A stretch of DNA of 64,000 nucleotides, taken from NCBI RefSeq assembly GCF_019823065.1, contig NZ_CP081966.1, positions 1,016,001 through 1,080,000 of the forward strand. The letters are read 5' to 3'. Position numbers and translations under genes: made by a program. The stretch comes from Pseudomonas mosselii (GTDB lineage Bacteria > Pseudomonadota > Gammaproteobacteria > Pseudomonadales > Pseudomonadaceae). The notes beneath the pieces were generated by a model that saw only the letters and a list, made by a program, of their open reading frames with translations, was not told the DNA's origin and ran no database searches. Positions 7,369 through 15,768 of the stretch are shown piece by piece (position 1 is the stretch's first letter; every line of letters begins with the position of its first letter).

Positions 7369-8661
7369 ATGAACCACACCGCCATTGCCCGCAGCTGGGT
7401 CGAGCACGCCAACGGGCACCGCGACTTCCCGCTGCAGAACCTGCCCCTGGGCATCTTCAGCCGCCCAGGGCAGGCGCCACGTTGCGGCGTGGCCATCGGC
7501 GACGCGATCCTCGACCTCGAGGCCGTGCTGGCCGCTGGCCTGTTCGACGGCGCGGCCAAGGCCGCCGTCGAGGCCACCGTCGGCGGCGCACTGAACGCCT
7601 TCTTCGCCCTGGGCCGTACGGCCCGCGTGGCCCTGCGCGAGCGCCTGCTGGCACTGCTGGACGAGGGCAGCGAGCACCAGGCTGCGCTGAAGGCAGCGCT
7701 GTACCCGGCCAGCGAATGCCAACTGCACCTGCCGGCGAAGATCGGTGACTACACCGACTTCTACGTCGGCATCGAGCATGCCAAGAACGTCGGCAAGCTG
7801 TTCCGCCCGGACAACCCGCTGCTGCCCAACTACAAGCATGTGCCGATCGGCTACCACGGCCGCGCCTCGACCATCCGTGCCTCCGGTGCCGATGTGCGCC
7901 GCCCCAAGGGCCAGACCCTGCCGGCGGGCCAGACCGAGCCGAGTTTCGGCCCTTGCGCGCGCCTGGACTACGAGCTGGAGCTGGGTATCTGGATCGGCCA
8001 GGGCAACGACATGGGCCAGCCGATCCCGGTGGGCGATGCCGCCGAGCACGTGGCCGGCTTCTGCCTGCTCAACGACTGGTCGGCGCGGGACATCCAGGCC
8101 TGGGAATACCAGCCGCTGGGCCCGTTCCTGTCCAAGAGCTTCATCACCACGGTGTCGCCGTGGGTGGTAACCGCCGAGGCACTGGAGCCATTCCGCTGCG
8201 CCCAGCCGGCCCGTCCGGAGGGTGACCCGCAGCCGCTGTCGTACCTGCTGGACAAGCGCGACCAGGCTGCCGGCGCCTTCGACATCGAGCTGGAAGTGCT
8301 GCTGCTGACCGAGCGCATGCGCGAGCAGAACCTGCCGGCGCATCGCCTGACCCTGAGCAGCACCCGCAGCATGTACTGGACCGTGGCGCAGATGGTTGCC
8401 CACCACAGCGTCAACGGCTGCCAGCTGCAACCGGGCGACCTGTTCGGCTCCGGCACCCTGTCGGGCGCCGCGCCGGGTTCGTTTGGCAGCCTGCTGGAGA
8501 TCACCGAGGGCGGCAAGCACCCGGTGGAACTGGCCAGCGGCGAGGTGCGCAAGTTCCTCGAGGACGGCGACGAGATCATCCTGCGCGCCCGTTGCGTGCG
8601 CGAGGGCGTGGCCAGCATCGGCTTCGGCGAGTGCCGCGGCACCATCGTCGCGGCCAACTGA
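7369..8661 (+). CDS. fahA: Fumarylacetoacetase
   Basis: This 430-residue hydrolase cleaves fumarylacetoacetate to fumarate and acetoacetate, the last step of the homogentisate pathway. It has the N-terminal FAH cap region (residues about 1-115) and the C-terminal catalytic fold with DYTDFYVGIEHAKNVGKLFR around residues 125-144, YHGRASTI near 163-170, the metal-site text DYELELGIWIG near 200 and SARDIQAWEYQPLGPF near 240. Its ribosome site (GGAG at 7358-7361) overlaps the end of hmgA, so the genes are translated in series. It is called hmgB in P. putida literature. The maiA gene follows after 12 bases. Confidence 0.97.
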   Translation: MNHTAIARSWVEHANGHRDFPLQNLPLGIFSRPGQAPRCGVAIGDAILDLEAVLAAGLFDGAAKAAVEATVGGALNAFFALGRTARVALRERLLALLDEGSEHQAALKAALYPASECQLHLPAKIGDYTDFYVGIEHAKNVGKLFRPDNPLLPNYKHVPIGYHGRASTIRASGADVRRPKGQTLPAGQTEPSFGPCARLDYELELGIWIGQGNDMGQPIPVGDAAEHVAGFCLLNDWSARDIQAWEYQPLGPFLSKSFITTVSPWVVTAEALEPFRCAQPARPEGDPQPLSYLLDKRDQAAGAFDIELEVLLLTERMREQNLPAHRLTLSSTRSMYWTVAQMVAHHSVNGCQLQPGDLFGSGTLSGAAPGSFGSLLEITEGGKHPVELASGEVRKFLEDGDEIILRARCVREGVASIGFGECRGTIVAAN

Positions 8662-8673
8662 GGGGGCAGGGCG

Positions 8674-9303
8674 ATGGAACTGTTCACCTACTACCGCTCC
8701 ACCTCGTCGTATCGGGTGCGCATCGCCCTGGCGCTCAAGGGCCTGGACTACCAGGCCCTGCCGGTGAACCTGCTCAAGGGCGAACAGCGCGGCGCGGACT
8801 ACCTGGCGCTCAACCCCCAGGGCCGGGTGCCGGCCCTGCGCCTGGAGAGCGGCGAGCTGCTGGTGCAGTCGCCGGCGATCATCGAGTACCTGGAGGAAGC
8901 CTTCCCCGAAACGCCACTGTTGCCCCGTGCGCCCGAAGCCCGGGCCAGGGTGCGCGGCGTGGCGGCGATCATCGGCTGCGATGTCCATCCGTTGCACAAC
9001 GTCAGCGTGCTCAACCAGCTGCGTCAGTTGGGGCACGACGAGGCCCAGGTCAACCAGTGGATCGGCCACTGGATCAGCCAGGGGCTGGCGGCGGTGGAGC
9101 AACTGATCGGCGATGACGGCTTCTGCTTCGGGGCGACGCCGGGCGTGGCCGACGTCTACCTGATCCCGCAGCTGTACGCGGCCGAGCGCTTCAACATCGA
9201 CCTTGGTGGTTACCCGCGCATTCGCCGGGTGGCCGCCCTGGCCGAGCAGCACCCGGCCTTCCACCAGGCCCACCCGGCGAGGCAGCCCGACACCCCCGAC
9301 TGA
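8674..9303 (+). CDS. maiA: Maleylacetoacetate isomerase (zeta-class GST)
   Basis: This 209-residue glutathione transferase-fold enzyme isomerises maleylacetoacetate to fumarylacetoacetate using glutathione. The N-terminal thioredoxin-like domain has the zeta-class STSSYRVRIAL motif (residues 9-19, glutathione-activating serines) and NPQGRVPAL with the cis-proline; the all-helical domain follows from about residue 88. It sits between fahA (12 bases upstream) and a transporter gene (51 bases downstream), completing the hmgABC set; in P. putida it is hmgC. Note the gene order, dioxygenase-hydrolase-isomerase, does not follow the reaction order. Confidence 0.95.
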   Translation: MELFTYYRSTSSYRVRIALALKGLDYQALPVNLLKGEQRGADYLALNPQGRVPALRLESGELLVQSPAIIEYLEEAFPETPLLPRAPEARARVRGVAAIIGCDVHPLHNVSVLNQLRQLGHDEAQVNQWIGHWISQGLAAVEQLIGDDGFCFGATPGVADVYLIPQLYAAERFNIDLGGYPRIRRVAALAEQHPAFHQAHPARQPDTPD

Positions 9304-9354
9304 TCGCCACCGCCCGCACCTGCACTCATAACAACAAAAGACAGGGACCTTGCG

Positions 9355-10704
9355 ATGCACAACCAGATAGCCAGCTTTCGCGCGGCGCTCGACGCGCGCC
9401 CGGTGTCACCCTACCAGTGGCGCCTGCTGCTGCTGTTGATCCTGCTGTTGGTCACCGATGGTTATGACGCCCAGGTGCTGGGCTATGTGATCCCCGCGCT
9501 GGCCCAGGACTGGGGGCTGGAGAAGGCCGCCTTCGGGCCGGTGTTCAGCGCCAACCTGCTGGGCCTGACGGTCGGCTCGCTGGCGGTGACGCCGCTGGCC
9601 GACCGCTTCGGCGTGCGCCGGGTGCTGCTGTGCTGCGTGCTGCTGTACGCCAGCCTGACGGTGCTGATGGTGTTCGCCTCTTCCCTCGACAGCCTGATGC
9701 TGGCGCGCTTTCTCTGCGGCATCGGCATGGGCGGCGCCATGCCCAGCGCCATGGCGCTGATGGCCGACTATGCGCCGCCTCGGCTGCGTACCCTGATGGT
9801 CACCCTGGCGGCTTGCGGATTCTCCCTGGGCGGCGCGGCGGGCGGCTTCGTCGCCGCGGGCTTCATCGATCATCACGGTTGGCAGGCGGTGTTTCTCGCC
9901 GGCGGCGTGGCGCCCTTGCTGCTATTCCCGTTTCTGATGCTGTTCCTGCCCGAGTCGCTGCCGCGCCTGCTGCGCGACGCCCCACCCTATGCGCGGTTGC
10001 AGCGGGTGACTGCCCGGTTGTTGCCCGGTTGGCAGATACCAGTGGCGCGGATCGCCAGCGACGAGCCGGCGGACAGCAAGCTCACCATGGTGGCGCTGTT
10101 CCGCGACGGTTTTGCCCGCCCGACCCTGCTACTGTGGAGCACCTTCTTCGTCAGCCTGATCCTGCTGTACTTCATGATCAGCTGGCTGCCGTCGCTGCTG
10201 CAGGAAAGCGGGCTGGCGCTGAACCAGGCCAACCTGGTCACCTCGCTGTTCCTGTTCGCCGGCACCTTCGGTGCCGTATGCCTGGCCTGGTGCGCCGACC
10301 GCATGGCCAACAAGGCCTATCTGCTGGCCGCCGTGCTGCTGGGGGCAGCGCTGTTCAGCGTGCTGGTCGGCCTGAACCATGATGACCCGCGCTGGCTGGT
10401 GCCCAGTGTGTTCGCCGCCGGCTTCTGCATCATCGGTGGCCAGCTGACGCTCAATGCCTTCGTCAGCAACTTCTACCCGGCCCAGGTGCGCGCCACCGGC
10501 ACCGGCTGGGCCCTGGGCGTCGGGCGCTTCGGCTCGATCCTCGGGCCGCTGCTGGGCAGCCTGCTGCTGACGTTGCACATGCCAGTGGAGCAGATCTTCT
10601 TCTTCTGTGCCGTCCCGGCCGTGCTGGGAGCGTTGTTGATCAGCCGGGTGCGGGCGCCGCGGCCGCGTGAGCCGAAGGTCGCGGGCGAGGCCTTAATGGA
10701 TTGA
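9355..10704 (+). CDS. MFS aromatic acid transporter (AAHS type)
   Basis: This 449-residue protein has twelve predicted membrane helices and the signatures of the aromatic acid:H+ symporter branch of the major facilitator superfamily: a DGYDAQVLGYVIPAL first helix (residues about 25-39) and the loop 2-3 motif DRFGVRR near residue 83. It follows maiA by 51 bases with an AGGGA ribosome site, so it is probably expressed with the hmg genes. By context it would import homogentisate, 4-hydroxyphenylpyruvate, hydroxyphenylacetate or a related acid; the exact substrate is inference. Its last 12 bases overlap the end of the convergent SirB1-like gene. Confidence 0.88.
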   Translation: MHNQIASFRAALDARPVSPYQWRLLLLLILLLVTDGYDAQVLGYVIPALAQDWGLEKAAFGPVFSANLLGLTVGSLAVTPLADRFGVRRVLLCCVLLYASLTVLMVFASSLDSLMLARFLCGIGMGGAMPSAMALMADYAPPRLRTLMVTLAACGFSLGGAAGGFVAAGFIDHHGWQAVFLAGGVAPLLLFPFLMLFLPESLPRLLRDAPPYARLQRVTARLLPGWQIPVARIASDEPADSKLTMVALFRDGFARPTLLLWSTFFVSLILLYFMISWLPSLLQESGLALNQANLVTSLFLFAGTFGAVCLAWCADRMANKAYLLAAVLLGAALFSVLVGLNHDDPRWLVPSVFAAGFCIIGGQLTLNAFVSNFYPAQVRATGTGWALGVGRFGSILGPLLGSLLLTLHMPVEQIFFFCAVPAVLGALLISRVRAPRPREPKVAGEALMD

Positions 10705-11499
10705 GCGCTTGGCGCTGGGCAGCTGGCCGAGGCGCTCGCTGAGTTTCAGGCGTTGCAGCGGGTCGTCAGTGAGCAACAGGGCGTGCTCCAGGTCGAAGCG
10801 TTCGGCCTGGGGGCAGTCCAGGTGCTGGTACAGCGTGGCGCGGGCCAGGTAATCGCTGACCTGCACCGGGCCCAGTTGCATGACCCGTTCGGCATCGATC
10901 AGGGCGGCCAGGTTGTTGTCGTTGCTGGTATGCAGCTGGCGCAGGTTACGCGACAGTCGCTGGAGCATCTGCCTCGGCGAAGCGCCGCGCAGGTGCTCGG
11001 CGGTCAGCGGCAACTGCGGGCCGTACTGGCGGGCGAGCAGTTCGCGGCAGTCTTTGGGGTAGAGGCGCCGGCCACCACAGGGGTCGAGCAGGTGATCGGC
11101 GCCGGGTACGCGCAGCAGGAAATGGCCGGGGAAGTTGACGCCCTCCAGCGGGATCGACAGGCGGCGGGCCAGTTCCAGGGCGAGGATGGCCAACAGCAAC
11201 GGCTGGCCGCGGCGGCGCTGCAGCACCTTGTCCATCAGGGCCGCCTGCGGTCGCAACGGGTGGTATTCGTCCTGCTGGAAGCCCAGGGCGTTGAGCTGGC
11301 GTAGCAAGGGCTGGGCCAGCTCGTTGAGCGGCAGCATCGGCAGGCTGGTGCTGACGTCGCGTTGCAGTTCGTGCAGTCGGGCCAGGCCGGCTGCGGGCTC
11401 GACACTGGCGTCATGCTCGGCGGCAATCCACAGCGCAGCTTCCAGCAGGGCGACCGGCTCGCGTTCCAGGCAGGCCAGGCAGGCTTGGCGTGGGTTCAT
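10693..11499 (-). CDS. SirB1-family transglutaminase-like/TPR protein
   Basis: This 268-residue cytoplasmic protein combines a SirB1 N-terminal transglutaminase-like fold (residues about 30-170, with RRRGQPLLLAILALELARRL and GVNFPGHFLLRV) and a C-terminal tetratricopeptide-like helical part (residues about 185-265). In other Proteobacteria SirB1 relatives sit beside prfA/prmC; here the gene is alone, convergent with the MFS gene (12-base overlap) and divergent from the dehydrogenase gene. The catalytic cysteine of true transglutaminases is not evident, so an enzymatic role is doubtful. Its function is not established. Confidence 0.82.
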   Translation of the reverse strand: MNPRQACLACLEREPVALLEAALWIAAEHDASVEPAAGLARLHELQRDVSTSLPMLPLNELAQPLLRQLNALGFQQDEYHPLRPQAALMDKVLQRRRGQPLLLAILALELARRLSIPLEGVNFPGHFLLRVPGADHLLDPCGGRRLYPKDCRELLARQYGPQLPLTAEHLRGASPRQMLQRLSRNLRQLHTSNDNNLAALIDAERVMQLGPVQVSDYLARATLYQHLDCPQAERFDLEHALLLTDDPLQRLKLSERLGQLPSAKRSIH

Positions 11500-11622
11500 G
11501 GGACCTCTCCATCACGCTTAACTTGTAGCCCTGGCGCGGCTTTTCGTCCAGTGGTCCGTCCGTGCGGTGTCCGGCCTCGACCTGTTTATACTGGTAGGAG
11601 CACCTCTTTGGGGAGCCCGTCT

Positions 11623-12642
11623 ATGTTCGAGCTCATGCAAAGCACCCGCGCCCAGTCACTGCACCTGTTCATCGACCCGCCCACGGGCCTGAAGGCCGTG
11701 GTGGTGATTCACAGCGAACAACTGGGGCCGGCCATGGGCGGCTGCCGCTACCTGCCCTATGCCGACGACGAGAGCGCCATGGCCGACGCCATCCGCCTGG
11801 CCCAGGGCATGAGCTACAAGGCGGCCCTGGCCGGGCTGCCGATGGGCGGTGGCAAGGCGGTGATCGTGCGTAATCCGCACGTGGAAAACCGCGCGGCGCT
11901 GTTCGAGGCCTTCGGCCGCTTCGTCGACAGCCTACAGGGGCGATTCATCACGGCGGTGGACAGCGGCACCTCGACCCTCGACATGGACTGTATTGCCCAG
12001 TCCACTCCCTACGTGACCAGCACCACGGCCTCGGGCGATCCGTCGCCCCATGCGGCCATGGGTGTGTTCGCCGGCATTCGCGCCACCTCCATGGCCCGGC
12101 TGGGCAGCGACAACCTGGAGGGGCTGCGGGTGGCGGTACAGGGCCTGGGCAATGTGGGCTACGCCCTGGCCGAGCAACTGCATGCGGCGGGCGCCGAGTT
12201 GCTGGTCAGCGACCTGGACCCGGGCAAAGTGCGCCTGGCGGTGGAGCAGTTCAGTGCCCATCCGGTGGCCCATGAGGCCTTGATCAGCACCCCGTGCGAC
12301 ATCTTCGCCCCCTGTGGCGTGGGGCCGGTGCTCAACGGGCAGAGCGTGATGCAACTGCGCTGTGCGGCGGTGGCGGGGTCGGCGAACAACCAGCTGACCA
12401 CGTTGCAGGTGGCCGACCAGTTGGAGAGTCGGGGGATCCTGTACGCGCCGGACTACGTGATCAATGCGGGCGGGTTGATCTATGTGGCGTTGACCCATCG
12501 GGGGGAAACTGTGGGTAGCATCACCGCGCACCTGGCGCGAATTCCCACGCGGCTGACCGAGGTGTTCGCCCATGCCCAGGCAGAGAAACGGTCGCCGGCG
12601 CGGGTGGCGCAAATGTTGGCGGAGCGCTTGCTGTATGGCTGA
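11623..12642 (+). CDS. Leucine/valine-type amino acid dehydrogenase
   Basis: This 339-residue protein belongs to the Glu/Leu/Phe/Val dehydrogenase family. The catalytic region MSYKAALAGLPMGGGK holds Lys66 and Lys78, equivalent to the substrate-binding and catalytic lysines of leucine dehydrogenase. The Rossmann loop GLGNVGYALAEQL near residues 175-187 marks an NAD site. Length is that of leucine dehydrogenase and shorter than glutamate dehydrogenase. It would reversibly deaminate branched-chain amino acids to 2-oxo acids. It is monocistronic, with a start at 11623 preceded by GGGGAG, and convergent with yebG across a palindrome. Substrate preference between Leu, Val and Phe cannot be fixed from sequence. 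Confidence 0.87.
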   Translation: MFELMQSTRAQSLHLFIDPPTGLKAVVVIHSEQLGPAMGGCRYLPYADDESAMADAIRLAQGMSYKAALAGLPMGGGKAVIVRNPHVENRAALFEAFGRFVDSLQGRFITAVDSGTSTLDMDCIAQSTPYVTSTTASGDPSPHAAMGVFAGIRATSMARLGSDNLEGLRVAVQGLGNVGYALAEQLHAAGAELLVSDLDPGKVRLAVEQFSAHPVAHEALISTPCDIFAPCGVGPVLNGQSVMQLRCAAVAGSANNQLTTLQVADQLESRGILYAPDYVINAGGLIYVALTHRGETVGSITAHLARIPTRLTEVFAHAQAEKRSPARVAQMLAERLLYG

Positions 12643-12651
12643 GGGCCTGGG

Positions 12652-12669
12652 CGCGGGGCTTGCCCCGCG
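12652..12669. terminator. GC palindrome between convergent genes
   Basis: An 8-bp GC stem (CGCGGGGC / GCCCCGCG) with a 2-base loop lies 9 bases after the dehydrogenase stop and 6 bases before the end of yebG. It is a fragment of the REP core and may stall transcripts from both sides; no T-run is present. Confidence 0.45.
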
Positions 12670-12675
12670 ATGCGG

Positions 12676-12939
12676 TCATTCGGCCGCGCCACCTTCGAGC
12701 AGCTCTGCCAGCGCATCCGGCTGGCTCTTGAACGCCCGGGCGAACACATCGCGGTTCTTGGCCATGTAGATACCGGCTTCCTCGACCTGCTGTTCGCTCA
12801 GCGACGGCACGGCCTTTTGCAGCACCTCGGCCAGGCGCTCGGCCAGTTCGAGCATCTTGTCGTGACGGTCTGCTTCGGCCTTATCCATGAACAAGCGCTC
12901 CGGGTCGCGGCTGCTGCGGTACACCACTTCGACGGCCAT
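12676..12939 (-). CDS. yebG: YebG-family SOS-induced protein
   Basis: This 87-residue protein starts MAVEVVYRSSRDPERLFMDKAEADRHDKML, matching the YebG pattern of an N-terminal strand followed by KKEAD-DKML-type text. YebG is a small LexA-regulated protein of unknown molecular role, needed only under DNA damage in E. coli. A perfect LexA box lies 40 bases upstream of the start at 12939. The protein is slightly shorter than the enterobacterial form, lacking its acidic C-terminal tail. The rest is mainly helical (residues 18-85) with no catalytic motif. Confidence 0.9.
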   Translation of the reverse strand: MAVEVVYRSSRDPERLFMDKAEADRHDKMLELAERLAEVLQKAVPSLSEQQVEEAGIYMAKNRDVFARAFKSQPDALAELLEGGAAE

Positions 12940-12978
12940 TCATCACCTCTGTGCCTTTTTGCTGGTTGGGTTGCGGGT

Positions 12979-12998
12979 AACTGTATTTTTATACAGTA
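12979..12998. promoter_or_regulatory. LexA (SOS) box of yebG
   Basis: The core CTGTATTTTTATACAG (12981-12996) is a perfect CTG-N10-CAG LexA site extended by AA/TA flanks. It is 40 bases upstream of the yebG start and also lies upstream of the divergent psiE gene, though 164 bases from it. Confidence 0.9.
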
Positions 12999-13161
12999 CA
13001 TCGCTCGACCATCATCCTGCAACCGCAATGATGGCCCGGCAAACTGAAAATCAGCGTAGCCCACAGGTGCCCTGCGGCAATCGGACGCCTTCCAAGACAG
13101 GGGCAGTGGCCCTTTAACTGCATGGCACAAGACCTTCAGCCGTATCTAGGAATCGAACATC

Positions 13162-13632
13162 GTGAACATCAAATGGGCAGAAAGACTGCGCAAAGGCCTG
13201 CACGGCTCCGCCGACTCGCTGGGCAACCTGTGCGTGGAAGCCTTCCACTACCTGGCGCTGTTCGGCATCGGCGCGATCACCGCCTATGCGGCGGTGGCGA
13301 CCTTCATGGACATGCTGGGCAAGGGCGGGGTCAGCGTCGATGACATCCTGCTGCTGTTCATCTATCTGGAGCTGGGGGCGATGGTGGGGATCTACTTCAA
13401 GACCAACCACATGCCGATCCGCTTCCTGCTCTATGTGGCGATCACTGCATTGACCCGCCTGCTGATCGGCGATGTCTCGCACCACAAGGCGCCGGATGTC
13501 GGGCTGCTGTACGTGTGCGGGGGCATCCTGCTGCTGGCATTCGCCATCCTGGTGGTGCGCTACGCCTCGTACCGTTACCCGTCGACCAAGGCGCTGGATG
13601 CCAGCGGCAAGGAAGTGGACGAGGGCAAGTAG
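13162..13632 (+). CDS. psiE: Phosphate-starvation-inducible PsiE family membrane protein
   Basis: This 156-residue inner-membrane protein has four hydrophobic helices (about 25-48, 60-78, 85-103 and 115-135) and the PsiE core LELGAMVGIYFKTNHMPIRFLLYVAITALTRLLIGD, residues 70-105, printed here only by position in part. It begins with GTG at 13162 after TAGGA, giving MNIKWAERLRKG. PsiE is induced by phosphate starvation in E. coli, but its function is unknown. I see no PHO box in the upstream 160 bases, so control may differ here. It is convergent with the DUF3509 gene, 3 bases apart. Confidence 0.83.
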   Translation: MNIKWAERLRKGLHGSADSLGNLCVEAFHYLALFGIGAITAYAAVATFMDMLGKGGVSVDDILLLFIYLELGAMVGIYFKTNHMPIRFLLYVAITALTRLLIGDVSHHKAPDVGLLYVCGGILLLAFAILVVRYASYRYPSTKALDASGKEVDEGK

Positions 13633-13635
13633 CGC

Positions 13636-13935
13636 TTAGTTGGCACTGCCGGCGGCAGGAAAGCGCTGCTCGCCGTGCCAGGTGCGGGTCAGGGCCGCCA
13701 GCACCTCCAATGGGTTCTGCCCCAGCTCGATGGCCAGGCCCAGGCGGATGCTGTCGATGACCCGCTGCAGGCGCACTGGGTCGTTGCGCTGGGCCTGGCT
13801 GATCAGGCGCCTGGCGACCACGCCGCTGTCGTCGGACAGGGTCAGCATGATGCTGCCGTCCAGGCGCTCGATGCTCAGGTTGACCCGGTACTCGGGGGCG
13901 AAGGCGGCGCTGATCTGATCGAAAGGGTTGTTCAT
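13636..13935 (-). CDS. DUF3509-like small Pseudomonas protein
   Basis: This 99-residue protein starts MNNPFDQISAAFAPEYRVNL and continues with alternating strand-like text (SIERLDGSIMLTLSDDSGVVARRLIS) then two helices. The pattern fits DUF3509, a family nearly confined to Pseudomonas, of unknown function. It has no signal peptide or membrane segment. It is probably monocistronic, convergent with psiE and followed upstream by the terminator of the HPF-like gene. Confidence 0.7.
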   Translation of the reverse strand: MNNPFDQISAAFAPEYRVNLSIERLDGSIMLTLSDDSGVVARRLISQAQRNDPVRLQRVIDSIRLGLAIELGQNPLEVLAALTRTWHGEQRFPAAGSAN

Positions 13936-14017
13936 GGTCGGGGTCTGCAGTGAATGACTGCAGGGGTTGACCGGAGGCGGCCGGGGTTGGTTCAGGCCCG
14001 CTGATCGGGCAACAATG

Positions 14018-14042
14018 AAAACGCCCGGCGCAAGGCCGGGCG
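14018..14042 (-). terminator. Rho-independent terminator of the HPF-like gene
   Basis: An 8-bp stem (CGCCCGGC / GCCGGGCG, loop GCAAG) with an A-run on its left end gives a U-tract for leftward transcripts. It lies 23 bases past the stop of the minus-strand HPF-like gene. Confidence 0.8.
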
Positions 14043-14064
14043 TGCTTGTCTGAACCCTTGTCGG

Positions 14065-14412
14065 TCATGCGTCTGGATCGCTCAGTTCCAGGGCGCCGCG
14101 CTTGCTGCGCAGTTTGCCGTAGAAGTGTTCCAGCGCGTGGTTCAGCTTGCTGGCGGCGCCATCGACGGCATGTTCCAGCGAAGTGGCGGTGTGGGTCACG
14201 GAGATCGGCTGGTGGCCTTTCGGGCGAGCCTCCATCTGGCAGCGTTTGTCGTGGGGACCGGGCTTGGCGCCGTTTTCGTCACGCAGATGGACTTCAATGC
14301 GGGTGAGGTCGTCCTCGTAACGTTCGAGGCTGCTTTGCAGGGTACTGCGGACCCATTGGTCGAGACGGATGTTGCCTTCGATGTGGTTGCTGCTGTTGAC
14401 CTGGATTTGCAT
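14065..14412 (-). CDS. HPF/RaiA-like ribosome-associated protein
   Basis: This 115-residue protein has the fold pattern of the short hibernation-promoting/sigma-54 modulation family: MQIQVNSSNHIEGN strand, a helix (RLDQWVRSTLQSSLERYEDDL), strands VEVHLRDENG and ISVTHTATS, and a final helix AVDGAASKLNHALEHFYGKLRSKR with basic residues. Such proteins bind the 30S decoding channel and silence ribosomes in stationary phase. It is more divergent than the rpoN-linked HPF and is likely a paralogue. Two TTGCAA palindromes and a TGACT/AGTCA inverted repeat lie upstream. Confidence 0.78.
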   Translation of the reverse strand: MQIQVNSSNHIEGNIRLDQWVRSTLQSSLERYEDDLTRIEVHLRDENGAKPGPHDKRCQMEARPKGHQPISVTHTATSLEHAVDGAASKLNHALEHFYGKLRSKRGALELSDPDA

Positions 14413-14486
14413 GATTCAATCCTTATTCAGCTTGCTCGCGAGAGGCGTGCCTAGGCCACTGAGGGCGTTGGGTTTTCTGCGCCTCT

Positions 14487-14553
14487 TGACTCTAAAGTCA
14501 GGCAACCGACGGACGAATTCAAGCCCTTTTGCAAAATAAATTTCCTGTTGCAA
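14487..14553. promoter_or_regulatory. Palindrome cluster between HPF-like and OYE genes
   Basis: Three symmetric elements occur in this divergent spacer: TGACT-ctaa-AGTCA (14487-14500), the perfect 10-mer TTTTGCAAAA (14527-14536) and a second TTGCAA (14548-14553), 19 bases from the first. They look like regulator sites, but I cannot name the protein. Confidence 0.35.
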
Positions 14554-14664
14554 ATCGGTCCGCCCACAGCGATACCTGCCGATCACTGCAATCAATGATG
14601 CTGTGACACGCACTTGGCGGCCCCTAAGCTCGGGCGCATCCATTTCATCCCTCGGGAGCGCCGC

Positions 14665-15768
14665 ATGTCCAGCAACCCTCTGTTCCAGCCCTTCACCCTC
14701 GGCTCCCTCGACCTGCCGACCCGCGTGGTCATGGCGCCGATGACCCGTACCTTCTGCCCCGGCGGCGTGCCCCACGACGGCGTGATCGAGTACTACCGCC
14801 GCCGCGCCGCCGCCGGTGTCGGCCTGATCATCACCGAGGGCACCACGGTCGCGCACAAGGCCGCCAACGGCTACCCCAACGTACCCCGTTTTCACGGTGA
14901 GGATGCCCTGGCCGGCTGGAAACGCGTGGTCGAGGCCGTGCACGCCGAGGGCGGGCGCATCGTGCCGCAGTTGTGGCATGTGGGCAGTGTGCGGCGCCTG
15001 GGCACCGAGCCGGACGCCGCGGTCCCGGGCTATGGCCCGAGCGGCAAGGAAAAGGACGGCCAGGTGCAGGTCCACGGCATGAGCCGGGAGGATATCCGCG
15101 AGGTGATCGCCGCCTTCGCCCAGGCGGCGCGCGATGCCCAGGCCATCGGCATGGACGGCGTGGAGATCCACGGCGCCCACGGCTACCTGATCGACCAGTT
15201 CTTCTGGGAAGCCAGCAACCGTCGCGATGACGAATATGGCGGTGACCTGGCCGGGCGCTCGCGCTTCGCCATCGAACTGATCCAGGCCGTGCGCGCGGCC
15301 GTCGGCCCGGACTTCCCGATCATCCTGCGTTTCTCGCAATGGAAGCAGCAGGACTACAGCGCGCGCCTGGTGGATACCCCCGAGGCCCTGGCGGCGTTCC
15401 TCAAGCCCCTGTCCGAGGCGGGCGTGGATATCTTCCACTGCTCCACCCGGCGCTTCTGGGAGCCGGAGTTCGAGGGCAGCGAACTGAACCTCGCCGGCTG
15501 GACCCGCCAGCTCACCGGCAAGCCGACCATCACCGTGGGCAGTGTCGGCCTGGATGGCGAGTTCCTGCAGTTCATGGTCGCCACCGACAAGGTGGCCAAG
15601 CCCGCCAGCCTCGAAGGGTTGCTGCGCCGCTTGCACAACCAGGAGTTCGACCTGGTGGCCGTGGGACGCGCTTTGCTGGTGGATGCCGAATGGGCGCGCA
15701 AAGTGCGGGAAGGGCGTGAAGACGATGTGCTGCCGTTCAGCCGTGAGGCGCTGACGACCCTGGCTTGA
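14665..15768 (+). CDS. Old Yellow Enzyme family NADH:flavin oxidoreductase
   Basis: This 367-residue FMN enzyme of the OYE family is a TIM barrel expected to reduce activated C=C bonds of enones or nitro compounds with NAD(P)H. It shows MAPMTRTF near residue 26, the substrate/FMN residues in PQLWHVGSV (about 108-116), the IHGAHGYLIDQFFW motif (about 172-185) and RRDDEYGGDLAGRSRF (about 189-204). The active site has His-x-x-His in place of His-x-x-Asn. The start at 14665 follows GGGAG. Its last 32 bases overlap the end of the convergent glycosyltransferase gene. Its physiological substrate is not known. Confidence 0.88.
   Translation: MSSNPLFQPFTLGSLDLPTRVVMAPMTRTFCPGGVPHDGVIEYYRRRAAAGVGLIITEGTTVAHKAANGYPNVPRFHGEDALAGWKRVVEAVHAEGGRIVPQLWHVGSVRRLGTEPDAAVPGYGPSGKEKDGQVQVHGMSREDIREVIAAFAQAARDAQAIGMDGVEIHGAHGYLIDQFFWEASNRRDDEYGGDLAGRSRFAIELIQAVRAAVGPDFPIILRFSQWKQQDYSARLVDTPEALAAFLKPLSEAGVDIFHCSTRRFWEPEFEGSELNLAGWTRQLTGKPTITVGSVGLDGEFLQFMVATDKVAKPASLEGLLRRLHNQEFDLVAVGRALLVDAEWARKVREGREDDVLPFSREALTTLA

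Noticed and set aside
5911..9360. A 3.4-kb open frame opposite the hmgA-fahA-maiA genes
   Set aside because: The plus-strand genes have full family matches with catalytic residues in place; the opposite frame is His/Arg/Gln-rich shadow text.
13000..13161. A PHO box upstream of psiE
   Set aside because: No CTGTCAT-type direct repeats are present in the 160 bases before the start.
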